NCBI RefSeq assembly: GCF_006716645.1
Contig: NZ_VFPL01000001.1
Coordinates: 3,968,001 to 4,032,000, forward strand
Direction of reading: 5' to 3'
DNA length: 64,000 nucleotides
DNA from: Arcticibacter tournemirensis
GTDB taxonomy: Bacteria; Bacteroidota; Bacteroidia; Sphingobacteriales; Sphingobacteriaceae
Shown: piece by piece, positions 43,296 through 51,382 of the stretch
Layout of the letters: every line of letters starts with the position of its first letter
Numbering within the stretch: position 1 is the first letter of the stretch
Notes under the pieces: model-generated
Told to the model about the DNA's origin: nothing
Databases searched by the model: none
What the model saw: only the letters and a program-made list of their open reading frames with translations
Translations under genes and position numbers: made by a program

Positions 43296-46200
43296 TTAAA
43301 AGGAGGCTTTAACACCGAATGAGAAGGTACGGGGCGACACGAAATCGTAAGAGGGAAAATCGGGGTCAATGTCCGTTTTGGTGGCTTTCCAAAGGATTCC
43401 CAGGTTGGCGGCATACATATAGAAGGACAGCTTCCTGCTGAGCATGTAAGTCAGGCTGACGTCCTGCAGCCGGATATGATCGCCCTTTTCGATGTTTACC
43501 TCCGCGAACCTGTAAAAGTCGCTCCTGTTGTTATTCGAAGGATAAACGGCAGAAGGGACACTGGTGAAGAGCTCATCGCCCGGCTGCTGCCAGCGGTCGC
43601 CGAATCCGGCACGCGGCATGCTGATCACGTCGGCATAGTTGAGCGACGTGGTTTCTTTGCGGAAGAAATAGCCCAGCCTGAACAGGATATTGACCGATAC
43701 AGACCACTTTCGCCAGGAAAGCGAGTTCATCACCGAGCCGTAGATCTTTGGTTTGGAGGATCCGCTGTAGACCAGGCTGTCGGCAGGGGTCGTGGTAATG
43801 ATCTTCTCCCAGTCCCTGCTCTCCTCCCCGTTCAAAACACCAACCGGATCGCCGGTTTCCGGGTCGAGCCCTCTCCAGGTGTAGCTGTAAACGCCGAACA
43901 GCGATTTACCGGTTACCGGGATCAGAAAGGAGGCCTGCGTGAGCTGCGTATTGTTGTACGACTGGTCAAAGGCGGTGACCTTGTCGGATGCGTAGCTGAA
44001 CAGGACGACCGACTTCCAGTTCCATTTCCCTTTCAGGTTCACCGTGTTAAGAGTAAGGTCCAGTCCTTTGGTACTTGTACTGGCGCCATTGCCCCTGAAG
44101 GACGAAAAACCCCGGGAGGGCGCAAGCGGAATGTCCTCGATCAAGTCCTTCCCCTCTTTCCGGAAGAACTCTACCGTCCCCGAAACGCGGTTGCCGGCAC
44201 TTTCAAAATCCAGTCCGATATTTACATTCTTCACCCGCTCCCAGCTTAAGCCGGGGTTTGGCGGCCGGTTCACTACCGAGTATGGCAGGCCCAGGACGTT
44301 ATTGCCGATATACCGCGCCGTAAGCAGGGCGCTGGCATTATACACGTTGCCGTTATACCCGTAGCTGGCCCTCAGCTTCAGCAAGGGCAGCAGGCCCGAA
44401 TGATAGAAAGCCTCGCGGCTGATCGTCCAGCCCATTCCGGCAGACCACAAAGGGGTGACCTTGTCATTGGTTTTCACCCCAAAAATATTGGCCCCGTCCT
44501 GCCGGGCGCTTGCCGTCAGCGTATACCGGCCCTTGTAGGTATAGCCCATATTGGCGTAATAAGAGACATAGCGGTTGACCGTGCCGGGTACAAGGCTGTT
44601 CAGGGCAGGCAGCACGCTTGATCCGGAGGGGTTGGTGGGATAGGGATTCTTGAAATCGAGGTTGGTAACCGAGGTGCCGTATTCATTGTCGTAGCCGTAA
44701 TAGCTGCGGTCATAGCCATCCGTTTTGCTTTCCTTCAGTTCAAATCCCATCAGGCCGTTCAGGGCGTGCTGCCCGGCAAAAAGATGATCGTAGTTCAGCT
44801 GGCCCCTGAGGTTGTAAGAGGAGAGCTCGGATTGCCTCAGGTTCAGGATGTCGCCTTTGGGGAAGTTATAGGTAATCAGCCCGGTACTGGTATTGATGGA
44901 AGCAAACCGGTTGATATAGTTCCTCACCTCGTAGGACTGCTGAAGCTGGAGGTTCCTGGACGACCCCGACTGCCGCTCCTGCTGGTAGAGCAACTCCGAG
45001 GTAAAGCCGGCGCCGATCGTGTACTTCAGGCCGGCCCTCAGCAGCAGGTCCTGCAGGCGGCTGGTATTACCGGCAAGGTTCAGCTCTTCAAGCGGGCGGT
45101 AGCTCCAGTCGGGCAGCCCCCTGGCCTCCATGCTCTCCTTATACCGCTGCCGGTATCCCTTGATTACCGGCAGGGGGCTGCCGTCCTCAGCGGCAAGCCG
45201 GGCATAAGGAAAAATGGTATTGTACTTTCCGCCTGCGGCAAACGTCCCCATAAAGACATTGTTATTATTGTCGCTGGCGAAGCGGGAATACAGGATCCCG
45301 GCGGTAATTTCTAATTTATCGAGCGGCTTATAGGTGCTCAGGGAGTTCAGCGTTACCCGCTCGTTGCCGTTCCTTACCAGGTAACTCCGGTTGCGGTCGT
45401 AGCCGGTGGACAGGGTGTAAGAGAAGTTTTTACTGCCGCCTCTCAGGGCCAGGGAATATTGCTGGTTTATGCTTTTCTGATACATGTATTTCATGTAGTC
45501 CCTGCGCACATCCTGTTCCCTCAGGACTGCGGTTGGCTGCTCCTTTTCGGTGTCGGAAAGCTGCTGGTTTCCCAGGATCTCGATAAGCGGCGAAACCACC
45601 GGGTAGCCGGAGCTGTTTGTCAGGTCGGAATTGAAATAGCCTTTTCCGTAAAGTGCTGTTTCGGCATCGATATAGTCGGAAGCGCTGATGAAGTTGCGGC
45701 TGTAGTACAAATCCGGTTTCTCCGCCACCGTCAGGTTGCTGTTGAAGCTGATGTGCAGGGGCTGGTTCGCCCTTCCTTTTTTGGTGGTTATTACCACCAC
45801 CCCGTTTCCGGAGCGCGAACCCCAGATGGAAGCTGCTGCCGCATCTTTCAGTAAGGTGATGCTTTCTATATCGTTCGGGTTGATGTTCTTGATATCCCCT
45901 TCATAGGTAAAGTTGTCCAGTACGATCAACGGGTCTGCCGCCCCTTTTGAAGTGCCGTTCGTGAGCAGGGTGCTTCGCCCCCGGATGTTGAAGGGTTCGG
46001 AGCTTGATGACTGGTTGGTGTTGAATAATACCCCGCTGGCTACTCCGTCCAGCCTTTCCAGGACATTGGTGGAAACCCGGCGGTTAAACAGTTCGTTATT
46101 GATTTGCACAAAACTGCCTGTTGCCCGTTCTTTGGGGATCTGCTGGTAGCCGGTGCTGACGATCTGCACTTCATTGAGCTGTGTACTGTCAGGGCTTAGC

Positions 46201-46625
46201 GAAACAGAAAGGAACGTGTGCCCTGGTTTCAGGGGGATTTCCTGGGGCTGGTAGCCGATGAAGGTAATAATCAATGTGGGGTTAGCGAAGGGGGCTTTGA
46301 TTTGGAAGGTCCCCTCCTTACCTGAACTGGTGGCAAGCGTGGTGCCTTTTAGTTTGATGATGGCGCCGGCGAGCCCCTCTCCTTTTTCGTCGGTGACTTT
46401 GCCGGAGATGGTTTGAGCGGACTGGGCGTAGGTATCGACGACGGCCATCAGCGAGAAGAGGATGATGAGGAAGAAATAAAAGAGAAGGATGAACTTTCCC
46501 TGTGCGGAGCTGTCATCAGGACTGGTTTTCTTTTTACCAGGCTTTAGCAGCCACGATCGGATATTGAGAATGTAGTAGGTAAGCCAGGGGCAAAAGAATC
46601 CCCTTAAGCTGTTTTTTGCTTTCAT
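43296..46625 (-). CDS. susC: SusC/RagA-family TonB-dependent transporter
   Basis: The ATG at 46625 gives 1109 residues; an in-frame ATG at 46679 would add 18. A long basic cytoplasmic lead (about 45 residues) precedes the hydrophobic signal core (FILLFYFFLIILFSLMAVVD, then TYAQ). A carboxypeptidase-D domain (ISGKVTDEKGEGLAGAIIKL) comes next, then the plug (NEVQIVSTGYQQIPKERATG, PLIVLDNFTYEG, KDAAAASIWGSRSGNGVVVI) and a barrel ending in SFGVKASF. The plug opening STGYQQIPKERATGSF is the variant common in SusC proteins paired with TlpA. It forms an operon with susD and tlpA and should import an unknown nutrient. Confidence 0.94.
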   Translation of the reverse strand: MKAKNSLRGFFCPWLTYYILNIRSWLLKPGKKKTSPDDSSAQGKFILLFYFFLIILFSLMAVVDTYAQSAQTISGKVTDEKGEGLAGAIIKLKGTTLATSSGKEGTFQIKAPFANPTLIITFIGYQPQEIPLKPGHTFLSVSLSPDSTQLNEVQIVSTGYQQIPKERATGSFVQINNELFNRRVSTNVLERLDGVASGVLFNTNQSSSSEPFNIRGRSTLLTNGTSKGAADPLIVLDNFTYEGDIKNINPNDIESITLLKDAAAASIWGSRSGNGVVVITTKKGRANQPLHISFNSNLTVAEKPDLYYSRNFISASDYIDAETALYGKGYFNSDLTNSSGYPVVSPLIEILGNQQLSDTEKEQPTAVLREQDVRRDYMKYMYQKSINQQYSLALRGGSKNFSYTLSTGYDRNRSYLVRNGNERVTLNSLSTYKPLDKLEITAGILYSRFASDNNNNVFMGTFAAGGKYNTIFPYARLAAEDGSPLPVIKGYRQRYKESMEARGLPDWSYRPLEELNLAGNTSRLQDLLLRAGLKYTIGAGFTSELLYQQERQSGSSRNLQLQQSYEVRNYINRFASINTSTGLITYNFPKGDILNLRQSELSSYNLRGQLNYDHLFAGQHALNGLMGFELKESKTDGYDRSYYGYDNEYGTSVTNLDFKNPYPTNPSGSSVLPALNSLVPGTVNRYVSYYANMGYTYKGRYTLTASARQDGANIFGVKTNDKVTPLWSAGMGWTISREAFYHSGLLPLLKLRASYGYNGNVYNASALLTARYIGNNVLGLPYSVVNRPPNPGLSWERVKNVNIGLDFESAGNRVSGTVEFFRKEGKDLIEDIPLAPSRGFSSFRGNGASTSTKGLDLTLNTVNLKGKWNWKSVVLFSYASDKVTAFDQSYNNTQLTQASFLIPVTGKSLFGVYSYTWRGLDPETGDPVGVLNGEESRDWEKIITTTPADSLVYSGSSKPKIYGSVMNSLSWRKWSVSVNILFRLGYFFRKETTSLNYADVISMPRAGFGDRWQQPGDELFTSVPSAVYPSNNNRSDFYRFAEVNIEKGDHIRLQDVSLTYMLSRKLSFYMYAANLGILWKATKTDIDPDFPSYDFVSPRTFSFGVKASF

Positions 46626-46924
46626 TTTATTGCGTAAAGGTTGTTGAGTGATGGAATAAGAAATAACGGCCGAACTCACCGTGGAAAGCGAAAAAGGGTT
46701 AGATGGGATTTCTCGGTTTGCGGATAAAGAGAATGTCGAACTGGGTACAGGTATTGTGATAGTAATGCCCCGGGCTTTTCCATCGCATACGTGGCCTGAT
46801 TATATTCCTAAAGAGATTTTTATGCGTTTTAATGATGACGGGTGGAGAAGTAAGGATTCTGCTTTGTAATTGTGAGGGGCTGAATCTGGTGACAAGAAAA
46901 ATCCGGTTGGAAAGAGACCGAATA

Positions 46925-47290
46925 TTATACATGGTCTTTTTCCCCTTTCTTCGAAATGATACCCGGCTGAATATTACCGCTATTTTCTGAGTTTAAGGCA
47001 GGAAAATCATTGATGCTTTCGTTTCCGTGGTTATATTCTAAATATACTTCACTGAGTAGCCCATCGAGATGCTCATAGAATGTCAGCAGGTTCTGGCGTT
47101 CAGTGGAATTTAGCGTAAGAAGATTACCTGAGATGGAGCACTTTAATAGTAGCCAAAGCAGTGCTTTACTTTCCTCTTGGCTGTAGGCAGAAACAAAATC
47201 TGCAATACCTTCAAAAGTAGCTCCATTTTGTGAAAGCTCCTTCCCTAAAGAAATACTCGATTTTAAGCCGCTTGTTCCGTTTCCTGACAT
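46925..47290 (-). CDS. Hypothetical protein
   Basis: A 121-residue ORF: MSGNGTSGLKSSISLGKELS, then EGIADFVSAYSQEESKALLW and a helical segment (NLLTFYEHLDGLLSEVYLEY). The composition is protein-like and mostly helical, with no signal or membrane helix. It was not recognised. It lies in the AT-rich accessory stretch upstream of the susC operon, on the same strand as a 48-residue ORF at 47374-47520. It may be a mobile-element cargo gene or remnant. Confidence 0.45.
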   Translation of the reverse strand: MSGNGTSGLKSSISLGKELSQNGATFEGIADFVSAYSQEESKALLWLLLKCSISGNLLTLNSTERQNLLTFYEHLDGLLSEVYLEYNHGNESINDFPALNSENSGNIQPGIISKKGEKDHV

Positions 47291-47373
47291 CCTTTGTTGT
47301 TCGAAGAATCAATGATTGAAATCCTGAACGGAACATGGCGCCTGGTATCTTTGGAATATGATTAAGGGACAGC

Positions 47374-47520
47374 TTAATGTTCCGTCTTGCTGCAAATGAG
47401 GCACGGCAAAGAGCCCTGAACGTAGCAAGCTGATAGGAACGCTGCCCCTTGACCATTTAATATGGTGGAGCAGAGTTCTTTCACTATCATCTCACGTTCG
47501 TTGAAATTTGCCGTTTTCAT
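47374..47520 (-). CDS. Short hypothetical ORF, possibly truncated
   Basis: A 48-codon ORF starting MKTANFNEREMIVKELCSTI and containing GAAFLSACYVQGSLPCLIC. The first 40 residues read like a real protein start. A stop soon after, with a protein-like segment continuing in another frame (47211-47456), suggests either a very small protein or a frameshifted gene. The function is unknown. The 468-base stretch 47291-47758 otherwise holds only this ORF and the operators at 47706-47741. Confidence 0.3.
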   Translation of the reverse strand: MKTANFNEREMIVKELCSTILNGQGAAFLSACYVQGSLPCLICSKTEH

Positions 47521-47705
47521 TTAGCGAGAGTCTTGTGAAAACCCTGATATAATATCTATATCTATGTAGTTTTCAAATGTATCATATTTTTTTTAACCGG
47601 AAAAACCGGCTGCTTCACATTAATTCCTCCTTTTAATGTCTTTAAATTATGTATATCTTTGTTTATTCTGCAAAACAAAGATGCATAGCGTTGATTATTA
47701 ATCAA

Positions 47706-47741
47706 ATAACTAAAAGTTATAATCGCATAACATTTGGTTAT
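47706..47741. promoter_or_regulatory. Two tandem palindromic operators ATAAC-N5-GTTAT upstream of the XRE gene
   Basis: ATAACTAAAAGTTAT (47706-47720) and ATAACATTTGGTTAT (47727-47741) are two dyads with identical half-sites and 5-base spacers. Their centres are 21 bases apart, two helical turns. They end 17 bases before the XRE start codon, in the expected place for an autoregulatory operator. Binding is inferred. Confidence 0.7.
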
Positions 47742-47758
47742 TAAAATCATATAAGTGG

Positions 47759-48208
47759 ATGACTACAGGAACTAAAATACGTTTACTAAGAGAGCAAAAA
47801 GGTTGGGGACAGGATTATATAGCTAATGCATTAGGTGTTACACAACCCGCTATTTCCAAACTGGAATCCGATCAAACCAAACTATCTTGGGATACTGCAG
47901 TAGTCTTGGCTGGACTATTCGAAGTAGATCCGGAATATTTCTTTGATTCAAGAGTAAATAATTATAATTACAATCATGGAAGCGGCAACCAAGTAGTTAG
48001 CCCCATTACCTATAATGAAAGTGATATTGAGACTCTGAAAGCATTACATGCCGAACAGCTAAAGTTAAAAGATGATCTTTTACAGGAACGATTTGAACGG
48101 AATACGGACCTTAAAGCCCAACTCGCTGATCTTAAAAAGGAGTTAGCCGAAGTAAAAAAGCAGCTTGAGATACTGAAAGGCGAGCGTGGAGATTTGGTAA
48201 ATGGCTAA
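47759..48208 (+). CDS. XRE-family regulator with C-terminal coiled coil
   Basis: A 149-residue protein. The N-terminal HTH_3 domain reads GTKIRLLREQKGWGQDYIAN and ALGVTQPAISKLESDQTKLS, about residues 4-60. A short polar linker (NNYNYNHGSGNQVV) is followed by a coiled coil (about 100-145: DLKAQLADLKKELAEVKKQL). Tandem operators upstream suggest autoregulation. Two genes downstream on the same strand are an antitoxin and a truncated toxin. Confidence 0.92.
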   Translation: MTTGTKIRLLREQKGWGQDYIANALGVTQPAISKLESDQTKLSWDTAVVLAGLFEVDPEYFFDSRVNNYNYNHGSGNQVVSPITYNESDIETLKALHAEQLKLKDDLLQERFERNTDLKAQLADLKKELAEVKKQLEILKGERGDLVNG

Positions 48209-48247
48209 GAAATAATTTTTAGTATTTTTACATTAAAGAGAGAGCAT

Positions 48248-48478
48248 ATGTATTCAGAAGCCAGAAAATTGCAGTTAATAGAGGAATTGATAAAGATAAA
48301 AAGCGAAGAGGTGCTTGCTGAAATTGAAGCAGTAGTAAAAAAATCCTCTCGCTCTTCCAGGGTCAGGAAACTTTCAGCACATGATTTCAGTGGTGTCATA
48401 TCCAAGGAGGATGCCATTTTAATGGAGAATGCCATTAATGAAGGATGTGAGAAAATTAATCCTGATGACTGGAAATAA
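48248..48478 (+). CDS. Orphan antitoxin of a broken VapBC-type pair
   Basis: A 76-residue protein: MYSEARKLQLIEELIKIKSE, then helical and basic stretches, and a C-terminus (MENAINEGCEKINPDDWK) of the kind found in Bacteroidota antitoxins that precede PIN toxins. It overlaps by 14 bases with a PIN-like ORF in the +1 frame, the usual antitoxin-toxin coupling. That toxin ORF is cut short, so this antitoxin has no intact local partner. Confidence 0.75.
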   Translation: MYSEARKLQLIEELIKIKSEEVLAEIEAVVKKSSRSSRVRKLSAHDFSGVISKEDAILMENAINEGCEKINPDDWK

Positions 48479-48590
48479 CATTTTATTGGATACCAATATT
48501 GTTTCAGCTTGGTTGAAGGATAAACATCCTTTTCTTTTTGCAAGCAAAACCGTAATTAGATTAACTCACAAGAACGTACCATTTAAATGA
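48465..48590 (+). pseudogene. Truncated PIN-domain toxin
   Basis: The ORF begins MTGNNILLDTNIVSAWLKDK, the first strand and first catalytic aspartate (LLDTNIVS) of a VapC-type PIN toxin. The PIN-like sequence ends near residue 29, and the frame runs into unrelated sequence and a stop at codon 42. A full PIN domain has about 125 residues with three more acidic active-site positions, all missing. The 3' part was therefore lost, probably when the downstream GGCT-like gene or a mobile element was joined here. Confidence 0.75.
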
Positions 48591-48627
48591 TAACTCACCA
48601 ATGTAAAATCGTATGTTCGTTATAGTT

Positions 48628-49272
48628 ATGGATAAAAGTACAGATTTGGTTTGGTATGCTTCCTATGGCTCCAATATCAGTGAGGAAAGATTTCTCTGTT
48701 ATATTAAAGGCGGCAAACCAAAGGGGGCATCTAAAACTTATATTGGCTGTACAGATCCTACCTTGCCGAGTAATATTGAGGAATTCTATATAACCAGCGA
48801 ACTCTATTTTGCCAAATCATCATCTACCTGGAACAATGGTGGTGTGGGCTTCCTTCGCAATGACTTTAATAAAAATGCACAAACCTGGGGCAGAATGTAT
48901 CTAATTACTAAGGAGCAGTTTGTTCAGGTGCTGCAACAGGAAATTGGAGGCAAAGCCGTTCAGATAGACTTTGACCGTGCGCGAACATTAGATTACGTTT
49001 TTGCGCCAGGCTCATGGTATAGTAAAATTATTTATCTGGGTGATCATCATGGGTATCCCATATTTACTTTTACCCATGAAAAAGACCTACCAGAAACGTC
49101 CCCAAGTCCAGCGTATTTAAGTACCATCGCGGCAGGCATTAAAGAATGTTTTCCTTACAGTAACCGGGAGATTGCCGAATACTTTATAGCAAAAGCTGGA
49201 GTTAAAAATAGCTATAACATCACAAACCTAATGGAAATACTTGTTGCATTGGACGAAACCGCTGATCGCTAA
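48628..49272 (+). CDS. Gamma-glutamylcyclotransferase-like (AIG2-fold) protein
   Basis: Starting at ATG 48628 (MDKSTDLVWYASYGSN) gives 214 residues; an ATG 15 bases upstream adds five. The opening WYASYGSNISEERF is the GGCT/AIG2 strand-loop motif that binds the gamma-glutamyl group. Later elements are GGVGFLRNDF, a MYLITKEQFVQVLQ segment and VFAPGSWYSKIIYLG. Members cyclise gamma-glutamyl amines or amino acids. The catalytic glutamate could not be placed with confidence, so activity is uncertain. It stands alone between the broken toxin and a gene fragment. Confidence 0.65.
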   Translation: MDKSTDLVWYASYGSNISEERFLCYIKGGKPKGASKTYIGCTDPTLPSNIEEFYITSELYFAKSSSTWNNGGVGFLRNDFNKNAQTWGRMYLITKEQFVQVLQQEIGGKAVQIDFDRARTLDYVFAPGSWYSKIIYLGDHHGYPIFTFTHEKDLPETSPSPAYLSTIAAGIKECFPYSNREIAEYFIAKAGVKNSYNITNLMEILVALDETADR

Positions 49273-49278
49273 AACCCA

Positions 49279-49580
49279 TTAAAAGTCAGAGTCTTCAATA
49301 ATTTCCACTAATGCAGGAAAAGTGATTCGGTTAATTTCTCGATTTAGATTAAGTTTTACTATCTCCTTTGGTGCTGAAAGATAATTGGCAATCACCACTT
49401 GAAGACCAAGAGCATTTTTTCCTGTCACATCTTATTTGCGAATTTGGGTTGTCACATCCTGTCCCAAAATATGAATACTGTTTATAACATCATAATTTAC
49501 TTGGCCTTCCCAATCGGTCTCAACTGTTAAGGGTGTTGACAATACATCGACGTCGATAAAAGCATCTTTCGTTTCAGGTG
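49279..49580 (-). pseudogene. C-terminal fragment of an unknown protein, interrupted by a stop and cut by IS66
   Basis: One minus-strand frame reads protein-like across about 100 codons: PPETKDAFIDVDVLSTPLTV and VNYDVINSIHILGQDV, then an in-frame TAA at 49432, then GKNALGLQVVIANYLSAPKE and ITFPALVEIIEDSDF to a stop at 49279. The upstream end meets the truncated end of an IS66 tnpC at about 49580. It looks like the C-terminal third of a gene that lost its 5' part with the IS and later gained a stop. The family was not recognised. Confidence 0.45.
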
Positions 49581-50278
49581 GAATATCCTTTGGCTTTGAT
49601 GTCGAACCTGAGCTGCTGGTAAAGTGGTTCCAGTCTTTCCAGCGCCTGTTTGACCCAGCCTTCAATGGTAGAGGAGGCTATGGGGATGTTCTCCCGGGCG
49701 AAGCGTTGCTTCTGCCGGTACAAAGGGAGATGGTCAACATACTTATCAGTAAGGATCATGGCCAGCAGCCCTGCTCCGGGAATGCCTTTATCGATCACCC
49801 TCTCAGGAAGCTCTCCTGTTTTCACTCCCTCTCCGCTTTTAGCAGCATATTTATAACGAATGTAGCGGCGAATGAAGAAGCGGGCAGGCTCACACTCCAG
49901 CTCTTCGGTCACTTCTTTGCCAATGCAGACCATATCAGAGAGGTCTCCTTCAGGATGGATCTCAATTTCTTCTACCGGTAAGTGTGCAGGAAGGGCAGCG
50001 CGGCCTTTATGAGAAGATTGCTTCTTACGGGTATAGGTAATCTGTTCCTTGATTTCTTCCTGTTGAATGGCGTCTTCTTCCGGCTGAGCTTCAAATGGCA
50101 GTACGCCTTGGGCGGGATCGCCCTCAAAGCGCTCGCGCTTCTGGCCGAACTGCAGGCGTTCTAAAAGATCGACACGGGCTTTGAGGTAGGTGATCTTTTC
50201 GTCTTGTTTTTCTATGGTGGCATCTTTGTGTTGTAAAAGAGCAATTAATTGCTCTTTTGAGAGTGCTTCCATATCCAT
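49574..50278 (-). pseudogene. tnpC: IS66 transposase TnpC, 3'-truncated
   Basis: It encodes the N-terminal 234 residues of an IS66 TnpC: the opening LSKEQLIALLQHKDATIEKQ coiled coil, the zinc-finger/HTH region (EPARFFIRRYIRYKYA), and the start of the DDE domain up to FDIKAKGY. The intact copy at 57194-58693 has 499 residues. Here the catalytic part and C-terminus are gone, so it is non-functional. Confidence 0.9.
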
Positions 50279-50329
50279 GACGTGAAATTACGTAAAAAAG
50301 CGCGTTACTGCAAGGAAAAAGGCGCTTTT

Positions 50330-50659
50330 TCAGAGGTGGAAGCGTCGCAATTGCCGGCTCTTGTGAACCTGTATTCCTTCGATCATCAGCACCAGATCGG
50401 CCCAGCTCAGCTGCTCCTTTTTAGGAGTGTGGAAAGTACCCTGTTCGAGCCGTTTATAGTAAAGAACGAAGCCTCCGTTTTCCCAGTGCAGAAGTTTAAT
50501 ATGGGTACGCCCCCGGTTGAGAAAGACGAAGACTTCTCCTGAAGATACTTCCCTGCGGAGTTCCGAGGTGACCAGGCCGCAAAGGCCGTCAAAACTTTTA
50601 CGCATGTCACAATTCCCCTGGTAGAGGAGGAACCGGTGAGAAGAGTTCAGGCTGAACAT
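50330..50659 (-). CDS. tnpB: IS66 accessory protein TnpB
   Basis: A 109-residue TnpB (IS66 Orf2) with the family segments CDMRKSFDGLCGLV, GEVFVFLNRGRTHIKLLHWE and GGFVLYYKRLEQGTF. It is complete here, unlike the copy at 61.5 kb, which is split by IS21. It overlaps the tnpA stop by one base (TAATG). It is required for IS66 transposition together with TnpA and TnpC, but tnpC of this copy is truncated. Confidence 0.93.
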   Translation of the reverse strand: MFSLNSSHRFLLYQGNCDMRKSFDGLCGLVTSELRREVSSGEVFVFLNRGRTHIKLLHWENGGFVLYYKRLEQGTFHTPKKEQLSWADLVLMIEGIQVHKSRQLRRFHL

Positions 50660-50934
50660 TAATACAGATGGATGAGCTGAGAAATGGCCTTCAGATCTAA
50701 AGCCGGTACTTTGATCCGCACTCCGTTAGGGTAACTAACCTCTATGGCATCTACCGATCCCGCCGGAGGGGCTAAGGGGATAAACCCTTTCTTCTTTTCT
50801 GATTCTTTGCTGCGGGACACCCAGTAGCCAAACGTTCCTGCTTTCATTCCTAAACCTTTACAGAACTCTTTTTGCGATAGTCCACTTTGGCGCCAGCGCT
50901 CAACCTCTGTCTTCATTCTTTCTCTTTGATCCAT
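50659..50934 (-). CDS. tnpA: IS66 accessory protein TnpA
   Basis: A 91-residue protein: MDQRERMKTEVERWRQSGLS, then QKEFCKGLGMKAGTFGYWVS, an HTH-like IS66 TnpA. It is the first gene of the element and lies about 75 bases inside the inverted repeat. Confidence 0.9.
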   Translation of the reverse strand: MDQRERMKTEVERWRQSGLSQKEFCKGLGMKAGTFGYWVSRSKESEKKKGFIPLAPPAGSVDAIEVSYPNGVRIKVPALDLKAISQLIHLY

Positions 50935-51238
50935 TACTTTTATCCTTATCGTGCAGGCAAAGTAAGATCATTAAGATCTGCAGGTCAAGATGGGGTTAGT
51001 CGGGCGGATACGGTAATAGTAGGTATCGTAGAGAGGATTAAGGGGAATGCGATGGTGGCTTAGGGATGTCATATTTAGATAGTGCTTGATGAAGTCTATC
51101 TGTGGCGATGCTTTCTAGATATTTCTGTTCAGGTACTTTGCCCCTTTGAGATTGCCTTTTTTGAGGCAAGAAAGGTTCGGTAGAACGAGGTTATGTTGAT
51201 GATGATCCCGATCTAATATAAAACATGCCAGCCTCTTT

Positions 51239-51346
51239 CACACCATGCCAGCAAACTGGACGAATTGCTGCCACATAAATGGACTTCTTCTTACGTGCAA
51301 TAATCTTTTTACGAAGCCAAAATAGATGGGTTAACCGGACGCTTAC
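51239..51346 (+). mobile_element. 3' remnant of a second, different IS66-family element
   Basis: The plus strand can encode SKLDELLPHKWTSSYVQ and a stop, which resembles the last residues of IS66 TnpC proteins. About 46 bases later the sequence CCGGACGCTTAC ends at 51346; its reverse complement GTAAGCGTCCGG is the common IS66-family terminus, distinct from the GTATCCGCC end of the copies here. The rest of the element is gone. The remainder of 51012-51238 holds nothing recognisable. Confidence 0.5.
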
Positions 51347-51382
51347 CCTGCAGCGACAAAGGCCCCTTTAAATTACTACTTC

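Larger units (their letters stand above)
49581..51011 (-). mobile_element. IS66-family element, left-truncated copy
   Basis: It carries tnpA, tnpB and the 5' half of tnpC, closely matching the IS66 copy at 57170-62042. The right terminus at 51011 reads (reverse complement) GTATCCGCCCGACTAACCCC, matching the inverted repeats of the other copy. Homology stops abruptly inside tnpC at about 49580, where a fragment of an unrelated gene begins. No target duplication can be assigned because one end is missing. Confidence 0.85.

Noticed and set aside
43476-44249. 257-codon plus-strand ORF
   Set aside because: Antisense to the susC barrel; no domain or signal features.
46681-46932. Two overlapping short ORFs (62 and 77 codons) upstream of susC
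   Set aside because: They are opposite-strand shadows of each other with no family features; neither shows a supported start.
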